A stretch of 64,000 nt of DNA from Sitta carolinensis (GCA_032173965.1 CM063289.1:30670690-30734689); one strand, 5' to 3'. Counted from the first letter of the stretch, positions 1 to 12,840 are shown. A program made the numbers and translations. Notes: generated by a model not told the origin, from the sequence alone.

Positions 1-775
1 CTATCAATATATCAGTGTATATCCTACAGCTCTCAGGATATCAGTATTGATATCAGTATTGATATCAATGTATCAGTATGTATCAGTACAGCTCTCAGTA
101 TATCAGTGTAGATATCAGTGTATATCCTACAGCTATCAGTATATCAGTATAGATATCAATATATCAGTCCAGATATCAGTATATCAGTATAGATCTCAGT
201 ATTGATATCAATATATCAGTACAGCTCTCAATATATCAGTGTATATCCTAGAGCTCTCAGGATATCAGTATATATCAATATAGCTCTCAGTATATCAGTG
301 TATATCAGTATATATCAATATAGCTCTCAATATATCAGTGTATATCAGTATATATCAATATAGCTCTCAATATATCAGTGTATATCAGTATATATCAATA
401 TAGCTCTCAATATATCAGTGTATATCAGTATATTTTCAATATAGCTATCAATATATCAGTGTATATCAGTATATATCAATATAGCTATCACTATATCAGT
501 GTATATCAGTATATATCAATATAGCTCTCAATATATCAGTGTATATCAGTATATATCAATATAGCTCTCAATATATCAGTGTATATCAGTATATATCAAT
601 ATAGCTATCACTATATCAGTACAGATCTCAGTATTGATATCGATATATCAGCATAGCTCTCAGGATATCAGTGCATATCAGTATATATCAATATCTATCA
701 GTACAGCTATCGATATATCAGTGTATATCCTACAGCTATCAATGTATCAGGATATCAGTGCATATCCTAGAGCTG
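1..775. repeat. AT-rich minisatellite with 40-bp unit
   Basis: The main unit is about 40 bp (tatatcagtgtatatcagta followed by tatatcaatatagctctcaa), itself built from a 10-bp tatatcagta-like subunit. It runs from the window's left edge, so its full length is unknown. It is far more AT-rich than everything next to it. Confidence 0.95.
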
Positions 776-2404
776 TCAGTCTGTCCGTGGCAGGGGTCTC
801 CCGGGTGTCCCCCCAGCACCGAGCCCCTCCGTGCCGAGCCGCGTTCCCCGCTTCCCGCTGCACAGAGCTCCCGGCCATCCCAGCACACACCGCAGCTGCA
901 CGCTGCTCTTACAGCCCAGGCTGCGAATCCCTGCCCTGCCCCGGGGGTCTCTGCTGCAGCCCCCCCGGGCCGTGCACCCCGAGGGGAGGTGGAACAGCTG
1001 ATTCATTTAAAAAAAAAAAAAAAATTAAAAAAAAAAAAAAGTTCTTTACGTGTGTCCTCCAATAAAAGTCAAAGTTGTTTTGAAAGCTTTCCTCTGTGAA
1101 ATACAACCACAGGGAGAAGTGACACATGTGAAAAAATCTCTGTCTTTTATCTGGAAAATTTGTGCACATGGAAATTCTTTCTGCAGCCCCAGGAGGAGCT
1201 TTGGCCTGGCTGGTGAGTTCATCTCCGTGGTGTCCCGGGCTGGGGCTGCCCAGCCCTGCTCCCCCCGGGGCAAAAAGGGGGCACAGAGGGGCAAAAAGGG
1301 GCACAGAGGGGCACAGGCACCCCGGGCTCTGCCACTGGGACCACCAGGAGCCCAGAGCCCCCCCAGCCCCGTTCCTGCCCCTGCCAGGGGGGACAGGGCT
1401 GGGACTGGGACAGGAATGGATCAAGGATGGGACAGGGATAGGACAGGGACAGAGCTGGGACAGGGATGGGACAGGGGCAGGACAGTCCCCTCTGCAGAGG
1501 GACACAGCCCTGGCACCTTGGGGCTTCATCTGGGCTGGCTCCTGGCATCTGAGCCCCAGCTGTGCCACCTGAGCCCCACATCTGCCACCTGAGCCCCAAA
1601 GGTGCCAGGAGAGCCCCCAGCTGTGGGTCTGACAGCCCAGCAGTGTCCCCTGCTCTGCTGGGCCTGGCACGTTTTGTGTCTCTTGGCAGGACAGCCAGGA
1701 GAACGAAACCTGGCTCCCTAGGAGGAGGAGAAACTTGTGTTTTCTTTATATTTGTTTATTTGAAACAACTTCCTCTGCTGCTTTCCATCCCCAGTGCCAT
1801 ACACAGCTCCTGCTGATCCAAACACTGCTGTTGATCTCCAGGGACAAAAACAATCTCCTGGTGCTGCAACCTCCCCAGAACCCAGCTCTGGAGCAGCTTT
1901 TAAACCACCCCATGCCCACAGCCCCACTGCCTCCTCCACCCTGCCCCTTGCAGGGGCTTAGGAAGGTCAGTCCTGATGAGAAAGCAAGGAATGTCCCGTG
2001 GAGAGAAGATGGGGAGGAACTGGGGGGGATTGTCCAGATGGAACCCCCGGAGCTGCTCTGCCACAATTGGCATTTAAGTGCAGGGCAGAGCCCTGGGCTG
2101 GTGATGTTTGGTGCCATCTGCCAAGGGATCTAGAACTAGATCAGTGGAAATAAAGAAATGGCACTGAGGGCAGGAGCAGGGCAGGGGAGCAGAGCTGTGC
2201 CCAGGCCAAGGCGCTGCTGGGCAGAGAAATGAACCCAGCTGAGCTGCTGGAGCCCGAGCTGGGCCGTGGCAGGCAGCTGGAACTGGCTGAATCCGTTTAT
2301 TTCCCAGCCCTGAGGGAGCTGCAGGGGTGGAGGCCAGGCTGGCACCTCCTCACAGCTCCCACAGCTCCCACAGCTGCTGCCAGGTTTGGAATTGTGAGTT
2401 TGTG
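776..2404. other. Unique GC-rich sequence with small repeats, no gene recognised
   Basis: Contains an A-rich tract at about 1009-1041, an 8-10 bp ggggcacagag/gggcaaaaag repeat near 1265-1315, and a short gggacagggatgggaca array at 1388-1490. No coding exon could be supported. Confidence 0.6.
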
Positions 2405-2790
2405 GCCAGGAGAGGGAGACAGGGACGGGACAGGGATAGAGACAGAGACAGGAACAGGGATAGGGATGGGACAGGGATGGGACTGGGACAGAACAGGAAC
2501 GGGACAGGGATGGGACAGGGACAGGGATGGGACAGGAACAGGGATAGGGATGGGACAGGGAAGGGAAGGGACTGGGACAGGGATGGGACAGGGACAGGGA
2601 TGGGATGGGACAGAGATGGGACAGGGATGGGACAGGGACAGGAACAGGGATAGGGATGGGACAGGGATGGGACAGGGACAGGGATGGGACAGGGATGGGA
2701 CAGGAACAGGGATAGGGATGGGACAGGGATGGGACAGGGACAGGGATGGGACAGGGACAGGGATGGGACAGGGACAGGAACCCTCCCCAG
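2405..2790. repeat. Minisatellite of GGGACAGGGAT type
   Basis: Units of 11-30 bp mixing gggacagggatgggaca and ggaacagggatagggat. The same motif family recurs at 1388-1490 and 43840-44115. Confidence 0.92.
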
Positions 2791-4865
2791 ACACCCCAAG
2801 TGCTGCCTGACACCCCTGCTCAGGAGCTTTCACTTCAGAGGAAGGAAGTGGTTTGAGGGTTGGTTTCTTTCAAAGAACTGTGGCTATTTTGAACGAGGGA
2901 AGTTGTCCTGTCCAAGAACATTCTGAGTCAGGGCTTTTTGCAAGGAAAAAAATGGTTTAAAGAGTAAGTTAATGACAGAGAAGCCACGTGCATCTCTGCT
3001 GGGAAAGCAAAACCAACCTCCACCCTGTTTTGATCTATTCTGGGGTGTGGATGAGAGGAACCCCAAAGGCCCCTTCCAACCCAAACTGTTCTGCAGCCCT
3101 GTGGAGGGTTCAAAGAAAAGCCTGACAGATGGAACACTGCTTCCTTGGTTTTGTTTTTTTTTTTTCAAAGGCTGCTGCTGCTCATGCTTTGGCTTAACAA
3201 TCCAGCCTGGAATTAAACTGCACAACTGGAGCCAAGGAGAATCACAGAATCAGAAAATCCCGAGCTGGAAAGGATCCACAGGGATCACCAATCTTCAGTA
3301 TCCACTGGGAAGTGTGGAAATGTGCAGAGGTGGCTACAAAGAAAATCTCAATGAGAACAGGACTGGGCCAGTGGCCCCAGTGCTCTGGGCTGGTGACAAG
3401 GTGGGGATGGGCCACAGGTTGGATTTGGTGCTCCTGGAGAGCTTTTATGAACTCTGTGACTTGACAGGATCTTCCTTTCTAGTGGCTTGTCCTGAAAAGG
3501 GTGGAGATTTGTCTCCTCTTCCCCCGGGGGCTGTGCTGCCCTTTGGGAGCAGAAATTGCCCTTCAGAGCTGGGTTCCTGCTGGGGGGCACGGAGCCCCCC
3601 AGGGCATGGAGGGGTTTCACAGCTGGCTGCAGGCACAGCTGAGTTAACAGGAAAATAACAACTGATGATCTTCGAGTGTATCCAGAGCAAGGAAGAAGAC
3701 AAGGCTGTCAGCATGGAGACAGATTAGAAAAGACACAAGAACATTTTTGTGAGCTGGGCTACATGCATGAGTAGATGTGTACATGTGCCTTATTAAATTT
3801 CTGTAAAACTTTTGCCAATTACATCGACGTTAATTGCTTTGCACCAAGGAGTATCATAAGTTATTGTGATGTAGGTAAAGACTGAAGATTGCTCTTTTTT
3901 AAGGGAATATGAGCTGGAATATAAATAAAGCAGAATAAGACCCTTTTTATTTCTTGGACCCTGATCTCATGTGTGTGTCACTGACCTAAGGGTGACCCAG
4001 GGGGACCCTGCAGGAGAGGCTGGAGCTCTCCTCTTATCCCAAGGAAGGAGCAGCAGGGTTTGGGGTTGGGGTTGGGGTTGGGAAGCCCCAGGACTCCAGG
4101 GGGTTTGTGGGGTCGGGCCCCACCTGGCACCGACCCCGAGGAGCTGCTCCCATCCCCCTCGTGTGCAGAGGGACCCCCAAACCCCGGGTTCCAGCAGCCC
4201 AGCCCTCAGCAGAGCCCCGAGGCAGCCGAGGAAGGAGGGTTTGGGGGGCAGGAGGTTCCCCCAGTGCTCAGGGGCTGCTGCTCTGCTCTGATTAACGCTG
4301 CTCTGATTAATGCAGGGCTTCGTTAAGGCCATCAGGGCTCCTGGAGAGGCTGTTTGCTTCTGCCCCCACAGGAAATGAATTGATGTGCTTGGTAAAAAAC
4401 GCTGCAGTTAATATTTAATGCCACGGTTGAAAGGGAAAATGGAAACAAAAATAAATTACCTTTCTTCGATGCTTACAGCAGTTTAATTTCACTCTGCAAA
4501 CACTTAGAATAAAAGAAACACCTTTCAGACTCCTGCCTGTGGAATTATTAATGTCTGTACGGGGGTAAATGTGCTCTTTGTGTTCTCCCAGGCTGCAGAG
4601 CTGCCAGTGGAATATTCAGAATCTCCCTGAGCTGCCCTTCCTGTTGGGAAATGGGAAACCTTCCAAGGGCTGTGCCCTCCTCGGGCACCTGGCCTGTCTC
4701 CCAGAGCCCAAGGGACCAGGAGGAGCAGGGCAGGGGCCCAGAGCCCATCTCCAGCCCCTGGAAAAATCCTGGAGAGAAATCTCCCAGAATGATCAGGAAA
4801 ACAAGGCACAGACAAAAATGCCATCGATTGGGTCATGCCCCACAAAATCAGGGGGATGCTTGGAT
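2791..4865. other. Mostly unique sequence with small CR1 pieces
   Basis: A plus-oriented CR1 3' end remnant lies at 3057-3100 (ggccccttccaacccaaact) and a second CR1-like scrap at 3239-3290 (atcacagaatcagaaaatcc). A short TTGGGG run is at 4058-4082. AT-rich islands at 3730-3960 and 4370-4520 may be conserved non-coding elements; the first ends with AATAAA-like strings. No exon recognised. Confidence 0.5.
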
Positions 4866-5075
4866 CCAGCATGGGAACCAAACACAACAGGAACCCAAAC
4901 CAAACTGGAAACGAAACCAAACAAGGAACCCAAACCCAACTGGAAGTGAAACCAAACAAGGAAACCAAACCCAGCATGGAAACCAAACCCAACTGGAAAC
5001 CAGACCCAACTGGAAACAAAACCAAACAAGGAAACCAAACTCAGCATGGAACCCAAACCCATCACAGAACTGGAA
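4866..5075. repeat. AACCAAACC-type minisatellite
   Basis: About 17-bp units such as aaccaaacccaactgga and aaccaaacaaggaaacc, about 12 copies, strongly A/C-rich on the plus strand. Confidence 0.9.
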
Positions 5076-6215
5076 GTGGGGTTGGAAGTTGGACAATGCT
5101 GTGGCAGGCGTAGATTTTCTGCTTTTTTATATTTTATGTTTATCTTTGAAGTTTTTTCCCTCCTTTTTCAGGCTGTGCTCATCTTTCCTCTCCTCAGCTG
5201 AGCTCTGCAGCCTCCTGAGGTCCTGGTTCGAGGAGCCAGCCCTGGTTTGGTGCCTCTGAGCCTCAGCCAGGTCAGGTTCTCCCAGGTTTTGTGGCCTTGG
5301 GGTGCTGAGGAAGGGATGGAATTCTGCTGCTGGTCCCAGGGAATGGCTGCAGCTCCCAGCAGTGGAACAGGGAACGAGCTCACCCAGCCCTCAGCTGAAA
5401 AAACAGGTGAGACTGGGACAGAACTGTCCATTCCAGAGGTTTTTTTCAGCGTGGCCACAGAATGGGACAGAGCAGGGAATTTGTGGCTGATCCAGCTGGG
5501 AACCACTGGGCTGCTCTGCCTTGGGGAGCCTCACTGGGAACTCAAGGAAATTAAACCTGCTGGGGTATTAAGTAACATTACAAAACTTAATTAAAAACCC
5601 CCATAAATAGTGAGCAAAGCACAAATAGAATCTCCACAGGCTCGGGCTCAGCCCTCGTGGGCTGGGTTCCCCTCGGCCTTCGGAGGGGGAGGATTTGCAG
5701 CGGGGATGTTTTGGAGGAGACAAAAAAGCTTCCCAAAAAAGGAATAAATTGTGGCTGTTGTGCTTAATTTGCAGTGCTCCGTGGTCCTGCTGGGAAAGGC
5801 AAGGTGCAGCCCCAGGGCTGGGCTGTCCCCGTGTCCCTGCCAGGAGCACAGCAGCGTGTTGGGAATGGCACTGGAGCTCCCAGCAGGGAATGGGAATTTT
5901 CTTAAAATGGGACAGGGACAGGGATTGTAGCCCGTCCCCCACACAGCCCCTTCCCACTGCACTTGCTGGGGTGTCGGGGTGTCCCCAGAGCTCTGTGGGT
6001 CAGCGCCAGGGGGGCTCTGGGGGGCTCAGCCGTGCCCCCTCCCCTGCCCTGGGCATGGACCCGGCTCCAGCCCCGGCCATCCCAGAGGTCCTGGTGATCC
6101 CCAGTCCTCAAAATCCATCACAACCCCCAGCTCCAGAGCCAGCAGAGCCCTGCAGGCAGCCTGAGCCCACAGGGGGGACTGGAAACCCTGGGAATGAGAA
6201 GAGGAATCAAAAGGT
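5076..6215. other. Unique sequence, no gene recognised
   Basis: No array, CR1 or exon signal stands out. Short open frames show no family resemblance. Confidence 0.4.
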
Positions 6216-6305
6216 GGAATTCACAGAATCCCGGAATCCCAGACTGGTTTGGGTCGGGAAGGAGCTTAAATCGCACCCAGCGCTCCCCAGCTGGGTCTGG
6301 TGTGA
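6216..6305 (-). mobile_element. CR1 LINE 3' end fragment
   Basis: Contains acagaatcccggaatcccag, actggtttgggtcgggaagg and agcttaaatc, the reverse complement of the CR1 3' tail with its octamer repeats. Short and truncated. Confidence 0.75.
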
Positions 6306-6675
6306 GTGGGGGCTCGCCGGGGCCGGGGCTCAGGGATGGGGAGGGCGCAGAGGGGCTGTGCTCTGTCTGTCCCCATCCCCAGTGCTCCCAGTGCTCCCAG
6401 TGCTCCCAGTGCCGGCCTGGCTGCCCCCAGCGAGGCTCCTGTCCCTGGGACAGCCTGGCAGCAGCTCCGGGGCTCAGTCCCCGGCATTCTCCGGCATTCC
6501 CCGGCATTCCCCGGCACCGGGCAGCTCTCCGCTGCGAGTTTCTCTTCTCTGGCTCCTTCTGCAGCTCCGGAGCGGAGCGCTGCCATCCCGCTGTGCCCGC
6601 ATCCCGCCGCGGGACCCTGGATGGGCAGGGAAACGCCTCTGGAAGCCCGGCCGGGGCTCTGCTCCTGCCCAGGGC
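6306..6675. other. GC-rich unique sequence with short direct repeats
   Basis: Includes four copies of the 10-bp agtgctccca at about 6380-6412 and three copies of ccggcattcc near 6481-6515. No exon recognised. Confidence 0.5.
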
Positions 6676-7450
6676 CCTGCTTAGAGCTCTCTGCCCCTGA
6701 TCAGAGCTCTCTGCCCCTGCCCAGAGCTCTCTGGCCCCTGCCCAGAGCTCTCTGCCCCTGCCCTGGGCTCTCTGCCCCTGCCCTGGGCTCTCTGCCTGCC
6801 CGAGCTCTCTGCCCTGCCCTGGCTCTGCCCCTCCCGAGCTCTCTGCCCCTGCCCAGAGCCTCTGCCTGCCCTGGGCTCTCTGCCCCTGCCCTGGGCTCTC
6901 TGCCCCTGCCCTGGCTCTCTGCCCCTGCCCAGAGCTCTCTGCCCCTGCCCTGGCTCTCTGCCCCTGCCCTGGGCTCTCTGCCCCTGCCCTGGGCTCTCTG
7001 CCCTGCTCAGTCTCTCTCCTGCCCGGGCTCTCTGCCCCTGCAGAGCTCTCTGCCCTGCCCTGGGCTCTCTGCCCCTGCCCAGAGCTCTCTGCCCCTGCCC
7101 TGGGCTCTCTGCCCCTGCCCAGAGCTCTCTGCCCCTGCCCTGGGCTCTCTGCCCCTGCCCTGGCTCTCTGCCCCTGCCCAGAGCTCTCTGCCCCTGCCCG
7201 AGCTCTCTGCCCTGCCAGAGCTCTCTGCTCCTGCCCTGGGCTCTCTGCCCCTGCCCTGGCTCTCTGCCCCTGCCCAGAGCTCTCTGCCCCTGCCCTGGGC
7301 TCTCTGCCCCTGCCCAGAGCTCTCTGCCCCTGCCCTGGCTCTCTGCCCCTGCCCAGAGCTCTCTGCCCCTGCCCTGGGCTCTCTGCCCCTGCCAGACTCT
7401 CTGCCCCTGCCCAGAGCTCTCTGCTCCTGCTCAGACTCTTCTCCTGCCCG
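6676..7450. repeat. 22-bp minisatellite
   Basis: About 35 copies alternating cccagagctctctgcccctg and ccctgggctctctgcccctg, with several short units. The long open frames across it come from the array itself. Confidence 0.95.
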
Positions 7451-7681
7451 GGGCTCTCTGCTCCCTCCCAGCCGCCCGTGCCCTGCAGGATTCCAGCGGC
7501 AGGATTCCAGGAGCTGGCCCTGTTCCCCAGGGAAGCTGGGACGGACGCACTTCCCCGGGAGCCCTGGAACAGCTGAGCTCCGCACTCGGCCCGGGCTGGT
7601 CCCTTGACCCGCAAAATCCATCGGCAGGAGGGAGACACGGCGGGGATGCGGCAGCAGGGGAAGGGGCCGGCGTGTCTCGGA

Positions 7682-7855
7682 CACACCTGGGGCAGGTGAA
7701 GGTGCCGAGGGCTCGGGGTGCTGCTGCGGGGCGCGGGGGGCTCAGCTCAGCTCGGCTCAGCTCAGCTCATCAGCTCAGCTCAGCTCAGCTCAGCTCAGCT
7801 CAGCTCAGCTCAGCTCCACCAGCCGCTCCGGGCTCCTTCACCTGCCCCAGGTGTG
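7682..7855. repeat. CTCAG microsatellite flanked by 21-bp perfect inverted repeats
   Basis: Left arm 7682-7702 (cacacctggggcaggtgaag plus g) is the exact reverse complement of the right arm 7835-7855. Between them is a (CTCAG)n tract at about 7738-7816. The whole could fold into a stem with a roughly 130-nt loop. Confidence 0.9.
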
Positions 7856-8515
7856 AGCGCAGGGGCTGCCAGGGGAGGGCGATTGATGAGACCCGCAGGG
7901 ATTTGGAGTCCCCGAATGCCTCCAGGGGCTGGAGGGACTGCAGAGCCCACTGGTGTGCCGGGACAGCTGACAGGGCGCCGAGCCGTGCCCTGCCGTGACA
8001 CGGACTGGGAGCGACGATGTCCCGGTCATTGCACAAGCCCGCCGGAGCCTGCCAGGACCTTGGGAAACCTCTGCCGGATTGCAGCAGCGTCCCTGTGCCA
8101 GAGTTACAGCGTGTCCTGAGGCAGAGGCGCAGCCTGGAGCAGCTCTGCCCTGCGGCCGTGCTGTGCTCGCAGAGCCGAGGTGCCCAATGCCCTGGCAGGG
8201 CTCACCTGCAGCAGGTGAACCCCGCCAGCAGCAGCAGCAGCAGGCAGGGAGCCCCAAAGCAGGGATGGGGCACGGGAGGGACATCCCAGGAGGGATCCCA
8301 CGGGCCTTTGGCACCAGAGGGACACGAAAAGGGAGAAGAACGGGTGGGCAGGGCACACCACTGCAGCACTGCTGTCCCCAACAGTTCGGGGAACACGTTG
8401 GGAGAGCCAGCTCCAGCCTCGGCACGGATGAACCCGGGGCTTTGGGAATAAACTGGGCTGCAGCGGGGCAGTGACAGTGACAGCCCCCGGGGCACGGCTG
8501 TGGGGACAGCTCACT
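7856..8515. other. Unique GC-rich sequence with a short CAG run
   Basis: A (CAG)n run of about six units lies near 8226-8244. Several short open frames overlap but none resembles a known protein. Confidence 0.4.
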
Positions 8516-8519
8516 GCTG

Positions 8520-8905
8520 GATGTGGCACACCAGCCCTTGGAATGCCAGCCCTTGGAGTGCCAGCTCATGGAAAATCAGCCCTTAGAGTGCCAGCTCCTG
8601 GAAAATCAGCCCCTGGAATGCCAGCCCTTGGAGTGCCAGCTCCTGGAATGCAGCCCTTGGATGCCAGCCCCTGGAATCCAGCCCTTGGAATGCCAGCCCT
8701 GGAATGCCAGCCCAGCCTTGGAATGCAGCCCCTGGAATGCCAGCCCCTGGAAAATCAGCCCTTAGAGTGCCAGCTCCTGGAATAATCAGCCCCTGGAGTG
8801 CCAGCCCTTGGAGTGCCAGCTCCTGGAAAATCAGCCCTTGGAGTGCCAGCTCCTGGAATGCCAGCCCTTGGAATGCCAGCCCCTGGAATGGCAGCCCCTG
8901 CACTC
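8520..8905. repeat. 15-bp minisatellite
   Basis: About 25 units of the type cagcccttggaatgc, cagcccttggagtgc and cagctcctggaaaat, with variants mixed along the array. Confidence 0.93.
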
Positions 8906-9685
8906 TCACCACCCTTTCCCAGCAGTGGCAGCTCCCATTCTGGGAAAGGTCGTGCCTGCTGTGAGTGCAGGGTGAGTCTCCAGGGTGCTGGGAAGCAGCC
9001 TGGGAATGTCCCGTGGGCACCCCGTGTCTGCTGGCACCGTGAAATCCGGGGTCAGGCTTGCACAAAGCCCTCTGATGTGGGAGAGCAGTTTCATTTTTGG
9101 GGTGTTGCTGGCCCGGGTTATTTTGGGAAGGGAAGGCTGTTGGGGTGCCAGGCATTGCTCAATGCTGGGTCAGGACACAGCAGCTGGCTTTCCAGAGGCT
9201 GGGCAGCTCCTGCCCTGTTCTTCCTTCAGACCCAACGAGTCTCTGGATTCCCAGCACTGAGGAGCAGCTCCGGCTGTGGCAGTGACACTCTCCACAATGT
9301 GCTACTCCTGCCTGGACACCCCTGGGACACTCCCGGGTACCCCAGGATGAGCTTAGGGGTGGGAGAAGGGCGCTGTAAATGCAGCTGAAGGCAGTGACAG
9401 GGTGATGTTAGGACATTTATTTTAATATGCTAATTAAAACAATTTGTGTAAAAGCGAGGGGAATTTGGTGCCTGGTGTTTCTAAATAGGGCTGGAGAAGA
9501 TAATGGAATCACAGAGATCAGCCAGCAGCACTGGATTAATTCCAGATTTACACTCCAAGGACAGCTGATGTCCAGGTGGGATGGGGACCTTTGGATCAGT
9601 GGGATACTGGAATTGAAATGCCCTCCTGGCCAGGGGTGGGCAGGAGGTGAGTGAGCCTGGAGGCTGTGGGGCTCAGCACAGAGCA
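8906..9685. other. Unique sequence, no gene recognised
   Basis: Moderately GC-rich, with an AT-rich stretch at 9400-9560. No exon, array or transposon fragment was supported. Confidence 0.4.
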
Positions 9686-10202
9686 GAGGGGACACGAGGG
9701 GACACGAGGGGACACGTGGGGACACGAGGGGACACGAGGGGACACGAGGGGACACCGACCCTTCCCAAGGGGAACCTTCCTGGCGGCACTGGGCAGAACC
9801 AGCAGGAAACTCCTGTCATCCAGGAACTGCCTTTCCCAAGGCACTGCAGAGTTCCTGAGCTCACCTGCACCTGCTCTGGGCTGTGCCAGTGCCCAGCAGG
9901 CCCTGGGGACACGTGGGGTGCTCCAGGCAGGGCACTGTGACACTGGGTGCAGTGACACCCTGGGTGCAGTGACACTGTGGGTGCAGTGACACCCTGGGTG
10001 CAGTGACACCCTGGGTGCAGTGACACTGTCACTGGGGACACCAGGGACATGGGGGACACCAGGGACAGCAAGGACACTGGGGACACTGGGGATAGCAGGG
10101 ACACCAAGGACACAAGGGACACTGGGGATAGCAGGGACAGCAGGGATACTGGGGACACTGAGGACACTGAGGACAGCAGGAACAGCAGGGACACTGGGAA
10201 GG
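9686..10202. repeat. Three neighbouring short-period arrays
   Basis: 9690-9755 holds 10-bp gaggggacac units. 9935-10030 holds 17-bp gtgacaccctgggtgca units. 10030-10200 holds gacactggggacagcagg-type units of 9-18 bp. Unique sequence separates the first two. Confidence 0.9.
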
Positions 10203-10720
10203 ATGTGAGTTAAGCCAACCTAAAGAAATTCAGGTTTGGGTGGCTCTTTATGCTCTGGGCTTTTTCCCCATTCTCATTTAGAGAAAACCCTCATTTTACC
10301 CGTGGTGCTGGCTGGGTTTTTCTCTGGGTGCTTTGTGGGGGTTGCTGTCACACTGCTGGGGGTGACATCCCCACCAGAGGCTGGGGCACAGCCACCTCCA
10401 GCAGGAGCCCCTGGACACCTGGGTGTCCCCAGAGGGACCCTGTCCCCCCTGGCAGCTGCAGAGCCACCAGCGTGTCCTGCCTGGGCACCGAGCGTGTCCT
10501 CGCTGCCACCAGCAGCAGGGGACACAGGGACAGGGAGTTCCTGTCACGGTGTGAACACCCCTGGAGGCAGAGCTGGGCAGCAGGGCCGGTTCTGTCACTG
10601 CTTTGTACCCAGCCACAGGAGATGTCCTGCAGGAGCTGGCTGTGCCCTGCCCCTGGCACAGCTGTGTGCCCTGGCAGAGCCAATGTGCCAGGGACACACG
10701 GAGTGAGGGGGGAAATGACC
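10203..10720. other. Unique sequence, no gene recognised
   Basis: Open frames across 10236-10700 lack splice-flanked family motifs. Nothing further seen. Confidence 0.35.
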
Positions 10721-11262
10721 TCCAGGATCGCTGAGGCCAAGCTTTGCCTGATCCCCAAACCATTTTGGGGTTCCAGCGTTTAAAGCTGTGGCACTTGCAG
10801 GCTGCAAGTCCCTCTCAGTGCCAGGGCACAGAGCAGAGGCCCCAGTGCCCCTATGGGGAGAGGGGCTGGGATCCACATGCAGGTGGGTTTGGAGCATTCC
10901 CATCCCTGGGAAATGCCCTGGCTGGGCTCAGTGCCAGGGCACAGAGCAGAGGCCCCAGTGCCCCTAGGGAGAGGCTGGGCACAGGCCGGTGGTTTCGGAG
11001 ATTCCCATCCCTGGCCCATGCCCTGGCTGGTGCCTCAGTGTGCCAGGGCACAGAGTCAGGGAGCCCCAGGATCGCTTGGGCCAAGGCTTGGGATCCCCAA
11101 CCATGGGGTCAGCGTTTAAAGCTTGGCACTTGAGGTGCCCTCTCTCATGTGCCAGGGCACAGAGCAGAGGCCCCAGTGCCCCTATGGGGAGAGGGGCTGG
11201 GATCCACATGCAGGCAGGTTTGGAGCATTCCCATCCCTGGGAAATGCCCTGGCTGGGCTCTG
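10721..11262. repeat. Local tandem duplication with unit of about 345 bp and 110-bp substructure
   Basis: ccaggatcgctgaggccaag at 10722 recurs as ccaggatcgcttgggccaag at 11068. The block starting tgccagggcacagagcagag appears at about 10818, 10931 and 11150, with an altered copy at 11041. Copies at 10818 and 11150 are nearly identical over about 110 bp. Confidence 0.88.
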
Positions 11263-12228
11263 TGCCAGCCAGCCCTGCAGGTGCAGTGCCCTGGCTCAGT
11301 GAGGGCTGGCTCTGGACCCTGCTGTGATGTGCAGCTCCCTCGGGCTCGCCTGGCACAGCTCTCTGGTGGCACTGCCAGCCTCTGACCTCCCCCTGAGGCC
11401 AGGACGGCACAAAGCCGTGCCCAAATGTGGGCAGAGGGTTTCCAGACCTCTTTTGGTCTCTGTTCCCTGAGGCTTGTCCACGTTCAGAGCCCGGGAACCA
11501 CAAACACATCGGCCCAAACCCTCCTGACCCCGACGTATCACAGGAACCACGAGCTGCTGGGAGTTCATCCCCTGCTGGAACTGCACTCCGAGCAGGGATG
11601 AACTCTTCCTTTCATCTGGCAGCCCCAGAGCCGTTCCAAATGCTGAATCTGTCTGTCCTGATGGATGCATGGAAGAACTGTGGCTCCTCAGAGCAAACAC
11701 CCTGCGAGGGAGGGGGGGCAAGGTCTGTCCAACCACTGTGTTTACAGAAACAAAAATAACTGGGGCTCCTATCCCTGGCCACGATGGACTCTTCAAACAA
11801 AGCAGCCCCAAACATAAATACATTGTCCGTTACAAAATGCATTTGGGCATATTTGACATATTTCATATTCAGGGCAGCTCTTTCATGTGGCGTGCAGGGG
11901 GGGCTCAGCTCCTGCACCCCCGGCACTGCTGGGGCTGCTCTGTCTTGCTGACGAGCCTGGCTGAGCTCAGGATTAATTCTCCTTTTGACTTCATCCCTGA
12001 AAAATCCCAGCAGCTCCGGGGGAAGGCAGAGCTGGAGGGAGCCAGGCCTGCCCCGGGGCAGCTGCACTGGCCAGCCCAGGGTGCTGGGGAGGGGGCAGAG
12101 CCCCCGGAGCCTCCCCGGTGCTCGGGCTCCTTCCCTTCTCCCTGTGGCACGACCCCGAGGTGCCTCCCAAAGCCCCGGCAGCAGCTGGCTGGAAAACTCC
12201 TCCTGTGCTTCCCAGGACACAGGGAGGC
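11263..12228. other. Unique sequence, no gene recognised
   Basis: AT-rich island at 11720-11890; the remainder is GC-rich. No family motif in any open frame that is not explained by the array to the right. Confidence 0.4.
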
Positions 12229-12712
12229 AAAGGGAGGGTGGGGTGCTGGCTGGGGACACCAGCGTGGGCAGCAGGGGGACACCCGGGGGACATCCAGGGG
12301 TACACCCAGGGTGAAATCCAGGGGGACACGCAGGGGACACCCGGGGTGAAATCCAGGGTGAAATCCAGGGGACACCCGGGTGAAATCCAGGGGACACCCG
12401 AGTGAAATCCAGGTGAAATCCAGGGGACACCCGGGGTGAAATCCAGGGGACACCCAGATGAAATCCAGGGGACACCCAGAGTGAAATCCAGGGTGAAATC
12501 CAGGGGGACACCCGGGTGAAATCCAGGGGACACCCAGGGGACACCCAGAGTGAAATCCAGGGTGAAATCCAGGGGGACACACAGGGTGAAATCCAGGGGG
12601 ACACCCGGGGTGAAATCCAGGGGGACACCCAGGGGACACCCAGAGTGAAATCCAGGGTGAAATCCAGGGGGACACACAGGGTGAAATCCAGGGGGACACC
12701 CAGAGGATACCC
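12229..12712. repeat. Minisatellite with GTGAAATCCAGGGG core
   Basis: Units of 13, 24 and 28 bp built from gtgaaatccaggggacaccc, with about 20 copies. Confidence 0.93.
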
Positions 12713-12840
12713 AAGGCTCTCTGGGGATGGCAGTGGGCTGGGAAGGGCAGAAATGCCCATGGGGAGCAGGGGAAGTCCTTGGGATGCAGGGCTGGGATGG
12801 AGCTGCAGCAGCAGGGGCAGCTCAGCCCCTCTCCAACACA
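12713..12840. other. Short unique spacer between two arrays
   Basis: About 130 bp of GC-rich unique sequence. Nothing recognisable. Confidence 0.4.

Noticed and set aside
4058..4082. Interstitial telomere-like repeat (ggggttggggttgggg)
   Set aside because: Only about four TTGGGG units; too short and the wrong motif.
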